NCBI GenBank assembly: GCA_001510575.1
Contig: LNGK01000002.1
Location: 2,282,144-2,346,143 of the forward strand
Reading direction: 5' to 3'
DNA length: 64,000 nucleotides
Source: Knoxdaviesia capensis
Lineage: Eukaryota > Ascomycota > Sordariomycetes > Microascales > Gondwanamycetaceae
The notes below the pieces were generated by a model. The model did no database searches, had not been told where the DNA came from, and worked only from the letters and a program-made list of their open reading frames with translations. How positions within the stretch are numbered: position 1 is the first letter of the stretch; each line of letters begins with the position of its first letter. The translations under genes were made by a program, and so were the position numbers. Below are positions 36,909 to 48,792 of this stretch, one piece after another.

Positions 36909-38667
36909 TCACTCCTCCGGCACAAACACGGCATCCTTACACAACACCACCACCTTCTTGAAGAAGCGCCGCCACTCCAGCGGATCGCCCTTGACCTTCA
37001 CGAACCGCACATCCAGGAGCTCGACGTCGCTGTCCCACTGCTGGCGATCGACATGGATCTCGCCGTGCAGGTTCTGGCGGCGGCCGTCGACAGCGCGCAC
37101 GCGAATGGTCGCGACGTGGGGGTCCGCTCGGGACGCCGCGGCGTCCAGCTTGACGGGCGCCACCGGCACACTGAGCTGGTGCAGCGCGTCGGAGAGCATC
37201 TGGCAGAGCAGGTGCGGGGGCACGTGCGAGAAGAAGCGCGTGAGCGACTCGGCCGGCACGATGTCGGCGAAGCGCCGCGCGGCCTGTGTGAGCGTCATCG
37301 GCACGCCGGGCTGCTGCGAGAACTGGCTCATGGTCGGCTCGCTGGCGAGGAGGTCGCGCATCACGCCCGGGCTGCTGCTGGTGGCGAAGCCGCGCGCAGC
37401 CGTGGCGGAGGAGCGGCTGGGCGGCGCGGGGATGTGCGCGTGCAGGTCGAGGTCCCCGCGGCCGATCGGCTGGGTGGACGAGATGGCGGACGCGCCGAGC
37501 GAGCGCAGCGCGGGGCGGTCCCAGTCGAACAGCGTGTCGGAGATGGGTGCGACGTCGGGCTGGCTGGCGGAGACGCCCGGGCCGGGTTTTGCGGGAGCGG
37601 GACCGTCATTCTCGGAGTCAAGGTCCATGCCAGAAGACGACGCGGACACAGCGCGCGACCTGATAGCAGTGGCCACGGCAGCCATGTCATCCTCCTGGCT
37701 GCTCGCCAAGTCGATGCGCAGGTTGCCGAGCATCTGGGTGGCGAGGTGCAGCGGGTCGACGACGGAGCCGTCGGCGGAGAGCAGCGGGTTGGGGCGGGTG
37801 TACCACGGGTGCTGGCGGATGCGCGGGAACGAGAAGCGCGCGGCCGGGTCGACGTTCATCATGCCGCGCAGCAGCGAGGCGGTGTCGGCGGGGATCTTGG
37901 CCCACAGCGGGTCGGTGCTGCGGCCGCCGGTGCGGCGGAACTCCTGGAACTCCCAGCTCGACGGCGACGGCTCGTCCCACGGGGTGTTGCCGACGAGCAG
38001 CACGAACAGGATGACGCCGCACGACCAGATATCAGCGGCCTCCGGGTCGTACTTCGCCGCCGGGGCAGCGGCAGCATGGCGGCCGTGGGCGGCGGCAGGG
38101 GGTCTCCGGCACAGCAGGATCTCGGGGGCGATGTAGGGCGGGCTGCCGCACAGGGTGCTGCTAGACTTGCGCTGGCCCTTGTAGGAGAACATGGTGGCCA
38201 TGCCGAAGTCTGCGATTTTGAGGGTGCCGGCGTCGGACATGAGGATGTTCTCGGGCTTGAGGTCGCGGTGGGCGACGCCCTTGGAGTGGATGAAGTTGAC
38301 GCCGGCGACGAGCTGGTGGAAGTAGAGCTGGGCGATGTGCTCGGGCACGCCGACGTCGGCCTCGATCTTGTCGAACAGGTCGCCGCCGTCGGCGAACTCC
38401 ATGGCGATCCACTGCCACGTCGGGTCCTCGCCGGCGGCGAACCACTCGATCACGTTGGCATGCTGGCCGATGAACGAGTGCAGCGACACCTCCATCTTCA
38501 GCTGCTTCTCGGAGATGTTGCCGCGCTTCACGGCATACTCCTTGTGGATCAGCTTGACGGCAAAGACGGGGGTGGGGGCGTCGAGCGGGATGGCTTTTTT
38601 AATGCTAGAGTTGTAGTCGAGCTGAGGTCAGTGTGGGAGACGTACTAGAGCACGTATATCAGGAAGG

Positions 38668-38708
<41 letters not shown>

Positions 38709-38903
38709 CAGGAGAGTACCTACGATGCATAGGCTCCCCGACCTATTGTCCTCGAGACAATTCGGAAGGGGATATCTGAGGGGAGAGGAGCCAATTGTGA
38801 CTGGAGGAGAGTAACACGGTTGCTGTGTTAGCTAATGTTCACGAAGACACGATATGATATCCCATCTGATACATTTGAGGTGGTCAATAGCTGGGAATTG
38901 CAT
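36909..38903 (-). CDS. CHK1: CHK1 checkpoint serine/threonine kinase
   Basis: Three exons on the minus strand are proposed (38873-38903, 38724-38775, 36909-38604), about 592 aa. Exons 2 and 3 are firm: they give PFRIVSRTIGRGAYASIKKA, then the kinase core with HRDLKPENIL, DFG (ADFGMAT) and PPYIAPEI. Exon 1 (MQFPAIDHLK) is a guess that fits phase and splice sites; an alternative acceptor at 38801-38803 would add SQLAPLPSD and needs another first exon. The C-terminal 150 residues contain a KA1-like regulatory region ending RRFFKKVVVLCKDAV, characteristic of Chk1. Chk1 is the effector kinase that halts mitosis when DNA is damaged or replication stalls. Intron 2 contains a TA/TG microsatellite. 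The GC-rich coding sequence produces long antisense open frames, which are artefacts. Confidence 0.92.
38668..38708. repeat. TA/TG compound microsatellite in a CHK1 intron
   Basis: About ten TA units are followed directly by about ten TG units. The repeat lies within the predicted 119-nt intron (38605-38723), between the donor GTAGGT and the branch region on the minus strand. It makes up about a third of the intron. Confidence 0.93.
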
Positions 38904-41841
38904 GTGGCATGTGGTCGTCGAGATAGTGGGGTGAAACCGCTCTGAAGCTATTCCTGGTTCCTCGCGATGGCGGGGCACTAACAGCCGGACCGCCACTTCA
39001 CCAGCAAAACATGGTAGCGGTGCAGGGTCCCCACAGGTGTAAACAGAGAGCAACAGGCAGACACCAAACAGACGGAGAGAAGCGAGGAAGAGAGCAAAGC
39101 ACGTTGCAAAGCACGTTCACGGTATTGAACTGACCATATTGGAAGAGCAGGAAGTGAGTGATAGAAGGCAGTGAGCCGGTCTAAGCCCCAGCCAAAAGCG
39201 TATCTTCTTTCGGCAGACGGAATCCGGCGGTGGATACGCGTCGACGGACGGACCGAGACACGTGTAAAGTGAAAGATCCCCGAGAGGGACGCGCGCCGGG
39301 GTTCTGTTTTCTTGTCTATTGCCGACGGTGCGGCGGTCTGGATCACAAGATAGCCAGAGCAGAAGAAGAAGATGCCGAGGGAAAAGATCATGGAATAACG
39401 TGAATGTACGGGAGAGGATTTATTGATCCGACAGGAGAGAGAACGAAAAGAAAGAACGAGAGAGATGGTCTGGTGGTTGTGATTAGTAGTAGCAACAGCG
39501 TTCTTGTTTTGTTTGTGCCTGAGATTTTCCCTCCACGATCGGTCTCTGCCTAGATTTTACAGCTGCCGTTGCCCATTACGATCTTGTTTACTCGAACTTG
39601 GTAACCCTACTCCAAACCCTAACGGTCCAGCATTTTCTTTTTTGGGTGGCGGTTCCCTGTCGCCGTTCATTCCGCTCCAGATTGTCCCACGTAATGAATT
39701 GATCGCCGGTGATCTATCCGCCGTTATCACTCTGCGTTTCTGTGGCTCCGGATTGGACGAGCTCGCTGAGGGCAAGCGCATGGCGGACTTGCGTGGGTGG
39801 ATATCTCTCCTCCATGTGGTGGTTCAAGTGGGCACCGAGACCCGGACCCTTGATGCTGGAATTCATTGCCTGGATATTGGTCGTACGAGTGCGTGGACGG
39901 CGCTGGAATGACCACCAAGGCTGGCTAGTCGAAGATAATCAATGTCCATTTGCCCATGCAGACAGAACCTTCCACATACTCGACTTTTCAAGGCAATGAC
40001 GGTACGCCTGATCTCTGAGGCGGCAGCAAGCCTCTACTGTAACTTTAGATTCCAGAGCAGGTCTGACCGTCCGGAAGAGCCCCACGAACCACCTCACAGG
40101 CCCGGGGTGTTAGGATCTTCAAGCTTGGACACACACCCAAGGAACGAAAGTAGCCGGGTTCCGTTCCTGACTCGAGAGAGGTGACCAGTGTGTGTGTGTG
40201 TGTGTCCCTGAAGGCAACCCTGCGGCGTTCCACACCGAATTGGTAGTATAGAGGGACCATCAAGTTCCCCTCTCTCCGGGAACTTTTTCTATTTCTCGTG
40301 CATTGTGTTCCTTTTTTTCTTTTTTTTTCTTTTTTTTTCTTTTTTTTCTTTTTTTTTTCTTCATCGCTGGTGATCAGTCTTGGACTCTAAATCACGTGGC
40401 GTGGCAGCTGAGCAGGCACGCACGGAATGGGGCTCCGTTCCGAATTCCGCTCCTCTCACTTGACGGCTGACGGACTCACTGCCTCGATCCAAGGGAATGC
40501 CTGGCCCTTTTTTTTTTTCTTCGGATTTCTTCAACTCGGAGCCAAAAAGGTAGCGAGGTAATGGGGACAGTCCACATATATCGTCAGTCAGGCCACCGAA
40601 TACCGACTCAGGCTTCAGCAAGCGCAACCGCACCCACCCCGCACATCGGCCCTCCAATGTGGAATGGGCTCAACCTCGATGAGCCAGAGAGCCTGGTGAG
40701 GCCGAGGACTAACATACGGTCACAGAGCATTTCCCACCAATTCCATTGAATCGGGTGAGTTACACCCAGCCATTGAGGCACCATGATAAGGCTAGCCCGC
40801 ATAGCATGCTCGTGGTGGACTTGTGCCGACCTCAGCTAGTGCTGCAGGAACCAAGGTGAAGCGGTCGTGTACCTGAATTTAAATAGTCTTGGGCCCTAGG
40901 CTCTGGATCTGGTATGCGATAAGCTTGCTCCGTCGGCGATAGCTACATCCGACGGGAAGTTTTATTCCGGCCGGCCCACATTGCTGGGGTCTCCAGAGGG
41001 GGTCAGAGCAGCTATTCTACACCATACCGGCATCACTGTAATGAATATTTTACCCTGCCAGGCCTCCACTAACGCGAATCAGTCAATGGCGATTCCGCAG
41101 CTCCGGGGGGACCCTGCTTCGAGATTCTGCTCACTGTTGCTGCTGTTATCTTAGGACAATGGACAAAACCCTCCCGCCAAGATTGGGGGCCACGCCAGAC
41201 GACGACTGGTGAACCTGCATATCGAGTCCCGGATTCCGCATGCTTTTAGTTTCTCTCCATCGAGGGAAATTGGGGTGTGGGAGCCGAGAGGCCGGTGTTG
41301 ACAAATTCTAACGGTATCTTTGACTAGAAAACAAGAGGTGAGGCGGAATGCCGAAGAAGGCTGAACGAGGTCCAGGATGCATCCCTGCCGAAAAGCGACG
41401 ATGTCTGTCCTTAGCCCTCCAATAGACTGAGGCCGAAGACGTGCCGTCGACCGACTCGTATGCAGCCAGCCCACGAATATATGGGCTGCATGTTTACTCT
41501 GCCGGTATCCATGATATGACGACGAGTTTATACATCGATTACCAAGAAGACATAGATTAGATAAAAAAGGGTCTGCCAGCAGGGGACACCAAGATGCGTG
41601 TGTTGATCTCCGCTCTCCCACTTATACGCATACGCAGAAATCGAAGGAAGACTGGGCGGCGGGGGCGGGCAGTATATAAAGAGGCTGCCATCCCCGGGGT
41701 GTCTGCCGAATACTGCCGTCACTTTGGAAAGGTTCCAACTCCCACCGACCTGTCAAGTCTATCTCTTCTTCGCTCTCTTCCAACCACACTCCCGGGGTTG
41801 AATCACAAAGAGACTGAACATCCAGCAGAGAATAGGGTCCA
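38904..41841. other. Intergenic region between CHK1 and the amidase gene
   Basis: No supportable gene in about 2.9 kb. From CHK1 outward there is an ACGCGT site at 39236-39241 and two CCCTA-type telomere-like motifs at 39601-39623. A TG repeat lies near 40190-40205 and a run of T-tracts separated by single C at about 40312-40361. An ATCACGTGG E-box lies near 40391. A TATA-like TATATAAA element at about 41673 and a pyrimidine-rich leader precede the amidase start. Confidence 0.5.
40312..40361. repeat. Interrupted poly-T tract
   Basis: Runs of seven to ten T are separated by single C in a regular pattern over about 50 bp, between CHK1 and the amidase gene. It may act as a nucleosome-disfavouring tract; nothing else is visible. 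Confidence 0.85.
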
Positions 41842-44063
41842 ATGGTTTCTCGCTTCTTCTCCGTCCTCGCGGCGCTCCTCCCGGCCGCCGCCTCGGCGGC
41901 GTCGCTGGTGGTCAGCAGCACCGCCGGCAACGGCGCCCTGAGCTTCTCGTTCGGCTCGTCGTCGGCCAAGTACTACGTGCCGCCGTCGGCCAATGCCGCC
42001 CCCGTTGTGCTGCATGACTCGCCCAACTGGGGCAAGGCCACGCCGCCGGCCAACGAGACGCTGGTGGCCTTTACCGTGTTCTACGTCAACGAGACCGAGG
42101 TCACTGGCGCCGTGCTGTCCGGCCTCATGGACACGTACCTGGCCGATGATGTGTACACCAAGGACTTCCTGCAGGGTAAGCAACAATAGCCAGCCCTGAA
42201 CACCGTCTCGTGCCTGGCTGAAACCGACTAACTCATCGTCCGCAGCCGTCTACCTGTCTCTCCCCGACGGTGCCGTCCTCGATACCGACGCCGTTAACTA
42301 CCTGGTTAGCCTGGGCGTCAAGTACGTCGTGATCCCCGAGGGAACCGCCAAGGTGTCGCCCTGCTCGGCGGCCTCGGCGGTGATCATCACCGTCCCGCAG
42401 TCCGCCGTGGTGGCGCCGGGCCCGTACGTGGCGGCCCTCGGCGGCTGCATCCCGTCGGCGGCCGCCATCGCCCTGCGCAAGGTGTACCTGCTGGTGCCCG
42501 ACCTGCAGGAGGCCTTCATGAGCTCGTTCACGCCCAACGACGACGGCTCGTTCTCGTACGTGTCGGTGTGGGAGGCGCCGCAGTACGGCCTGGTCGTGCC
42601 GGTGCCGTCGCGGCTGTACAGCGCGCTGCTCGACGCCGCCACGTACCCGCTCGCCGGCCTGCGCTTCGCCACCAAGGACCTGATGCCCGTCGCGGGCGTC
42701 CTGACCAGCGGCGGCTCGCGCGCCATGCTGCGTCTCTACGACACCCCCGCCAACGCCACCGCCCCCGCCATCCAGACCCTGCTGGACCTCGGTGCCGTGC
42801 TCATCGGAAAGACCAAGCTGACGGTCTTCGCCTTCGGGGCTTGGCCGTGGCAGACGGATGACTTTGCCTACGCGTGGAACCCGCGTGCCGATGGCTACCT
42901 GGGTCTCTCGGCCTCCAGCTACGGCGCTGCGGCTTCGATCTCTTCCTACGAGTACCTTGACTTCTCCATTGGTTCGGATACCCTGGGTAGTGTCCGTAAC
43001 CCTGCTGACCGTGCTGGTGTCTATGGGTAAGTTTTCTGCCGTTCTCTCTCTCTCTGGTCCAGTTAGCTAACAGTTCTCCTCCCATGTTTCAGTCTCCGCC
43101 CGACCTGGGATACCTTTGACCTGACCCTGGTTATCCCCAGCGCCACCACTCTCGACTCTCTTGGATTCATGGCCCGCTCGCCGGCTATCATGCAGGAGGT
43201 CGGCCAGGCCTGGATGGGACTGTCGAACAAGGCTCACCTGTCGGGCAAGTTCTCTCTTCCCAAGAAGATCATCTACCCCGTAAGTGTTCCCCTCCTACAC
43301 CTCCGTCTCTGGGACCAACCTAACACATCGGTCTCTCTTTCAGACCGAGTTCTTCCCCGTCAACACCACCGCTGCCCAGGACGTCATCAACGGCTGGCTC
43401 GCCGACGTGTCCAAGGCCATGGGCATGACGATCGAGTCGCAGAACGTGACCGAGCTGCTCCTCGAGCACGTGTCGGCCAACGAGACGCTGTCGACCTTCT
43501 CGTCGGGCATCTCGTCGATGACGTCGCACGACAACTACGACCTGTTCGGCAAGCAGTTCATCGCCGACTACGCCGACAAGTTCGGCGGCTTCCCGGAGCT
43601 GGACATTGCCGCGCGCACGGTCTGGCAGACCAGCGGGCCGGCGTTCACGTCGGCAGCCCGCGACACCGCCGAGGCGCGCCGCCAGACCTTCGAGGACTTC
43701 ATCAACACCCACGTCATCCCCTACAACGCCGAGACCTGCACCGACGGCTTCTGGGTGTACCACATCAGCGACAAGGGCGGCGGCGTGCCCGAGTACCGCG
43801 ACGTCATCACCTTCCCGTACTTCCCGCCGTTCGTGCCCATGCGCGGCGCCAGTATTGCGCCGTTCGCCAAGCTCGTCGACATCACCGTGCCCATCGGCGT
43901 CGTCACCTACGACTCGGCCATCTCCCTGCGCGAGGAGCCGCTGGTCATCACCCTCAACCTGGTCGCCCACAAGGGCTGCGACATGGTGCTGCTCGACTTC
44001 ATCAAGGCCTGCGGCGAGGCTGGCCTGTGTAAGGAGGTCAAGACCGGTCGGTTTGCCTTTTAG
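41842..44063 (+). CDS. Secreted amidase-signature family protein
   Basis: Four exons are predicted (41842-42175, 42246-43026, 43093-43279, 43344-44063), about 673 aa; all introns have GTAAG donors. The N-terminus MVSRFFSVLAALLPAAASAAS is a clear signal peptide. An N-terminal domain of about 190 residues precedes the amidase domain, an arrangement seen in a fungal amidase subgroup. The amidase core retains the Ser-cisSer-Lys elements: K255 in FATKDLMP, SASSYGAAAS near 333-342 and the nucleophile S360 in GSDTLGSVRNPA, plus GVYGLRPTW. Several NxT/S sequons support secretion. Amidase-signature enzymes hydrolyse amide bonds; the substrate is unknown. The cis-Ser loop departs from the canonical GGSSSGS, so activity should not be assumed. 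The likely location is extracellular or vacuolar. Confidence 0.9.
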
Positions 44064-45216
44064 TTGGCTCGTCTGTGTGGAGAAGCATAGCTTCGGGGCG
44101 AATCAGTGACTTTCTTTTCTTTTGTTCCCATACTTCTCTCATGTGTATTAATATACCTTTCTTCTTGACTTTTGTTCTTCTTGACTTTTGTTTCAGTCAT
44201 GGGCAAGTGTACTGACGTCGCGGAGATATGAACTGCCGTAAGGAAGAGTTGATGAGTAAGAAAAAAACCCCCCTGAGGTTGCAGCTTTGGCCGTGACGCA
44301 CCAAGTCGTTCGTCGTTGGCTCCATAACCCTTGACCCTAAGATCCCACTTACCCAAGACACGTCGTTTGGACGCGTTTGCGGCCGCTGGAAACGATTGGC
44401 AGTGGCGAGTTTGGCAGTTTCCCGGTTGTTATTTGTTTTGCGTCCGCACCCTCCCTGCAGATTAGGCCTGCAAGCCCTAAACCACCGGCCACTGACAGCC
44501 TATAGAAGCGCTGGATGTACTCGCTTCAGTGGGTCCTGGCCGCTGAAAACACGACCGCCCACTGGCGTGTTGTGCGGCTGACCGATAAGCGGCCGATAAG
44601 GTACCTCACCAGTACATGTCGGCACATACACGCTTGGCTGCGACTTCAAGTCCCTTCGGCGTCTCCCTCCCGTCGTTGCCATGGTAAACAAAAGCTAGCC
44701 CCTCCAACGTGCATCAACCAACGAAGATTGATGAAGTCTACGATGGAAGGAACGAAAAAAGAAAAAGAAGATTACCAAACTTCAAAAGCTTTGTCGTTTT
44801 CTGCTGCGTTTGTCTCTTCTCGTCTTCCGCCCTTTCCATATCTTCTCTCAATCAACTCCCACCGCGCTTCATTTCTTCGTTGTATTCCGTATTTAAACCA
44901 TCCGTAACATCCTCCTTCCTCCTCATCCAGCTCTTGTCTCTCTTCTCACCTGTCCTTCTTTACATCATCAGCTTCATCCGACTTTCTCTCTCTTTCTCAC
45001 CGACTTCTCTGCTTATATCGGCTTTGTATCCTTCTCAGCTCCGCCCTCGCTCCCGACATACTTCTCCCCATTCCAATTTCGAACGCCGATCGTCTTCTAG
45101 AGGCTGTCTGTCTTCTTTTCCCGCCACTTCACTGCCAGCCGCTTGATTCTTTTGTATTCCATCCCAATTCCCTCTCTTTCAAGGTCTTGCCTGTTATTAT
45201 CCTGCAATCTGCAACC
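44064..45216. promoter_or_regulatory. Intergenic region and leader of UBE2C gene
   Basis: The first part is the 3' flank of the amidase gene. An ACGCGT hexamer (44371-44376) lies about 840 bp before the UBE2C start. From about 44770 to 45200 the plus strand is strongly pyrimidine-rich, typical of leaders in this window. No gene is called. Confidence 0.45.
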
Positions 45217-45912
45217 ATGGACTACACCGCCGAAAACAGCCAGAACTCTGCTCCTGGCAGTGTGCCTGCGGCCAAGATGGGAGGTGCTCGCAAGACCAAC
45301 GACGTCCAGAATGTTACCAAGAGGTACAGTAGTACATCCACGCCCAGCCATTGCACGACCTAGCCTAACCTTCAATGGCAACACAGACTGCAGAACGAGC
45401 TGATGCAACTCATGACGTCCCCGGCCCCCGGCGTCTCGGCCTTCCCCTCGGCCGACGGCAACCTCCTCTCGTGGACCGGCACCATCGAGGGCCCGGCCGA
45501 CACCCCCTACGCCGGTCTCGTGCTCAAGCTCACCCTGGCCTTCCCGTCAAACTACCCCTATGCGCCGCCCACCGTCCTGTTCAAGACCCCGATCTACCAC
45601 CCCAACGTCGACTTCTCCGGCAGAATCTGCCTCGATATCCTGAAGGACAAGTGGACTGCCGCCTATAACACCCAGTCGGTGCTGCTCAGCCTGCAGAGCC
45701 TGCTCGGCGAGCCCAACAAGTGAGCCAGAGACCCCTGCCTCGGTCTTTGTGTGCTGGTGCAATACACTTGAAGGCGCCCCCGTTGCTAACCCCGTGTTTC
45801 TGTCTGTAGTGCCTCTCCGCTAAACGGCGAAGCTGCCGAGCTCTGGGACAGCAACCCTGCCGAGTTCAAGCAGAAGGTCCTTGCCCGTCACCGCGATGTG
45901 GACGACGACTAG
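45217..45912 (+). CDS. UBE2C/UbcH10-type ubiquitin-conjugating enzyme (APC/C E2)
   Basis: Three exons are predicted (45217-45323, 45387-45719, 45810-45912), about 180 aa. Residues 36-180 form the UBC fold: LQNELMQLM, then SWTGTIEGPADTPYAG, NYPYAPPTVLFKTPIYHPNVD and GRICLDILKDKWTAAY with catalytic Cys at 117, and QSLLGEPN. The LMTSPAPGVSAFP segment and the KDKWTAAYNTQ motif are specific to the E2C class (UBE2C, Ubc11, UbcP4), which works with the anaphase-promoting complex to degrade cyclin and securin. The N-terminal extension of about 35 residues is disordered, as in human UBE2C. The C-terminus ends in acidic DVDDD. Short introns with TAAC branches. An ACGCGT site upstream fits cell-cycle expression (inference). 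Confidence 0.95.
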
Positions 45913-47045
45913 ACGGCCTGTCGCCCCCCAAAGCCCCATGTCGTCAACCGTCGGCACGTTCTACACCTGTACACTACATAATTAACTGCCGTCATGACCC
46001 CGCGTGCTCTTCTCTTGCTTTTTTTATACGTCTCTCTGGCTGTTTTTTTTATTCCCGGATCTTGCTTTTGTGTTGCCTTTTTTTTTCCTGGCTGTTTGTC
46101 TCCTCTTCACCGGAAGGATAGGGGGGGAGGTCCTCAGCTACCTACATGCAAGGAGTATCGGCAAGCATATTGTCTTTTCTTTTCAAGCCGTTCTTGATTT
46201 CCTCTGTGCCTCTGATTTCCATCCGCTTCCTCGTTTCTCGTGTCTATCGTTTCGCACTTGCGTTGTCCGGTGTTCTGGGAGTCGAGTATGGTTCAAGGGC
46301 ATGCCTCCAAGTCTAGAAATGATCCCTGTGTTGTTGCGTTGATCTACACCCGTTTAGAGTGGTGCTTGATTGTTCATGATTATGACTGCAACTGTTTACC
46401 ATACTGCATTCGCATACCAACGAGCGACATCCACGGCAAGGTTCAAAGAACGTACGAAAAAACAGGAATGACATTGGCTTTCACATATCCGTGATATCTA
46501 CCGGCTGTGAATGCTATGGAACCAAATCAACTCCGTTGAAAAAAAAAGGGTAGAAGCTTCCAGATTCCGTTCCCCGAAATACCAAGCCCGATATAGTCCG
46601 GAACCATGAATCCGTCCATCATTTTCTTTTTTGCTTGTTCCCCCCGTTCCCCTCCACACCTTGTCCGGGATGCCTCTTCGGAACGCTCGACCAAAAGCAA
46701 ACGCAGACGGCAGTAGCCCGCCACGGGATCAGCCCCGCGGCCAAAGGAAGCTCGTCGAAACCGCAATGGGGGGAACTGTGTCAGAGACACAGAACCACCC
46801 CAGATCCAGAGCGGGAAAAGAGAAACGAGGGAAACGAAAAAATCGATTCAGGAAAAAAAAGATATAAAAGACATATGCCCCAAGAACTGCCGACTTTATA
46901 GGGAAAAAAACACAAGAGTAACGTTAAAAAGGAGGAGGAGAGGGTGGGATGAGAGAGACGGAGAGAGAGAGAGAGAGAGATCGTTGCTGATTCAAATGAG
47001 AATTTTATTCGTTTTTTTAGAGATTCGATTTTTGATTCTTCTTTT
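45913..47045. other. Convergent 3' region of UBE2C and RPL31
   Basis: The region contains T-rich sequence after the UBE2C stop and purine-rich sequence near RPL31, including a GA repeat at about 46965-46980. No open frame has protein-like composition. No RNA gene was recognised. Confidence 0.45.
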
Positions 47046-47736
47046 TTACTCTTCAACAACAACCGTCTGCATGCCCTTGGGGTTCTTGACATTCACGGCC
47101 TGCACGTAGCTGTACAGCTTCTCGGTGGCGTTCTCCTCGTCGTTACGGCGTCTCGAGATGCGCACGCGCAGTCTGTAGGGGAGGCCCTTCACACCACCCT
47201 CCCACACCTTCTTGTTGAGCAGGGGATCCAGGCGGACGTCCGAGGTGCCCTATAAAGGAGAGAGAAGAACGAAAAGTCCTGTGGTTAGCCGCGGTTCGGC
47301 TTCGGCTTGTGTGGTGTCTCGTTGCTTCGGTCGGTCGTGCTGTGGCGGGGTACCGTGGCGGGTGAAGTTGCCGTCTCGGGTGTTGTTTGTTTTGTGGTGG
47401 GATGCGAATTCGCGCGGGGTCGGTTGCTATGAACTTACCATGGCCTGCTCGGCGAACTTCCGGATCTCCTTGATGGCCTTAGGAGCGCGCGAACGGAAGG
47501 TGGTGCCGTGCATCTGTTGCAAGTAACAAAACCTGAAGTCAGCATTTCCAGCTACTATCAAAATAGATTTCGAGACCTCCGGTACATAGAGACGTCTCAG
47601 GGAATCTCAACGACTTGGATTCCAAGCCTTCTCCCCATCATCAACGGACCTTCTTGTGCATGTGGATGGTGTACTCGCGGCTGACCACATCCGCAATGGC
47701 GGAGCGGCTGGTGCCCTTCTTCTGAGTGGAAGACAT
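47046..47736 (-). CDS. RPL31: 60S ribosomal protein L31 (eL31)
   Basis: Three exons on the minus strand are predicted (47650-47736, 47439-47513, 47046-47249), 121 aa, the standard eL31 length. The protein reads MSSTQKKGTSRSAIADVVSREYTIH, then FRSRAPKAIKEIRKFAEQAMGTSDVRLD in two parts, and ends with LYSYVQAVNVKNPKGMQTVVVEE. All are diagnostic of eL31, a protein near the exit tunnel of the large subunit. The introns are longer than average here (136 and 189 nt), as is common for ribosomal protein genes. Intron 1 uses donor GTCCGT; the choice is fixed by the conserved frame HMHKK to MHGTTF. An E-box TCACGTGA lies about 410 bp upstream. Confidence 0.96.
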
Positions 47737-48792
47737 TGTTCAAAATCGGTCGACCGAGAATGGGAGGCTGTAAATCACAAAAAAAGAGACTCCAGTTAGC
47801 TAAACGCTCGGCCCCTTGTGGCTTGGGTTGACTCGTCGTAGATGATATCGTCGTCAAGACCGAGTCGCAGAACGCCGACGATATTTCGGAGCGGAAGTTT
47901 TCGAGAAGAGAAGATATCGCCGAGTCTGGATCGATCAAAACGGGGGAAGTTCACTGGAAAAGAAGGACGGCGTTTCTTACAACAATGACGGATTGTGTCG
48001 GGTGGTTTGGTGAAGGGAGAAGGTAGAAAAAAGTTCGATGTGAGGAGAAGAGGCTTTCGGAGATGTTGGAAAATTGGGTTTGCACAGGTGGTTAACAATC
48101 CTTGATGCACGAATCTTTTGCTTGGTGTGCGCCAAAAAATTGTCGTCACGTGAATGGTATAGGGCTTGAATAAAATGAAAAAATCCATTTTTAACTTGGT
48201 GGGCTTCAAGATAAGAATCAAGGCCAAAAGCAAGAGATAGAGGAAGGTCACGTGTGCATTGCATGTGACTTGGCTTTATCACGGGGCTACTATTGGCCAG
48301 GCTGATAAGCTCTTTGATTCAGGAACAATGCGCTTTGTCATGCAGTGGGTCAGAACTATATAGTCGGCCAGATGTGCTCTGATTGGTGATCACGGTGGTT
48401 CAGCAATCTCTTGACTGTATACAAAGGATTCTCTCAATTATCCAGAGTCTCAAGTTTGATCATCGATCCAACCGCCTAAGGAAGATTTGTGGTCCGCCAT
48501 TTATTTTTCTCTCCCAAGTTGTCTTTCGTTCCTTTCCCTTCCCCATTCCTGCAGCTGTCTTTAATTTTTGTTTGTTTCAATTCTGGTCTGGAGTACAAAT
48601 TGGCATCAATCCCTGGTTCACTCTTTTTTCCGGATTTTCTTTTCATCGTCTCTTTTCTCCTTCGTTTTTTTCCTTTGCCTCTCCCGCCCCCCCTTTTTTT
48701 GCCGGCCTCACGACCACCAGCTCACGAGTCCTCAGATCACCACTGCCAAACCGCGTCAATCACGCTCGAAATAGCCTGTGGTGCCTCTCACC
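47737..48792. promoter_or_regulatory. Divergent RPL31 / RAX1-like promoter
   Basis: A 1056-bp spacer between head-to-head genes. It holds a perfect TCACGTGA palindrome (48146-48153) and a second GTCACGTGTG site near 48247. Both match the E-box class bound by Cbf1-type bHLH factors, which take part in ribosomal-protein gene control in some ascomycetes. The right end (48490-48700) is the pyrimidine-rich leader of the RAX1-like gene. Confidence 0.5.

Noticed and set aside
37053..38648. Long plus-strand open frames (about 530 and 490 codons) across CHK1
   Set aside because: They are antisense to the kinase, with Gly/Arg/Val/Ala-rich composition and no motifs; an artefact of very high GC at codon position three.
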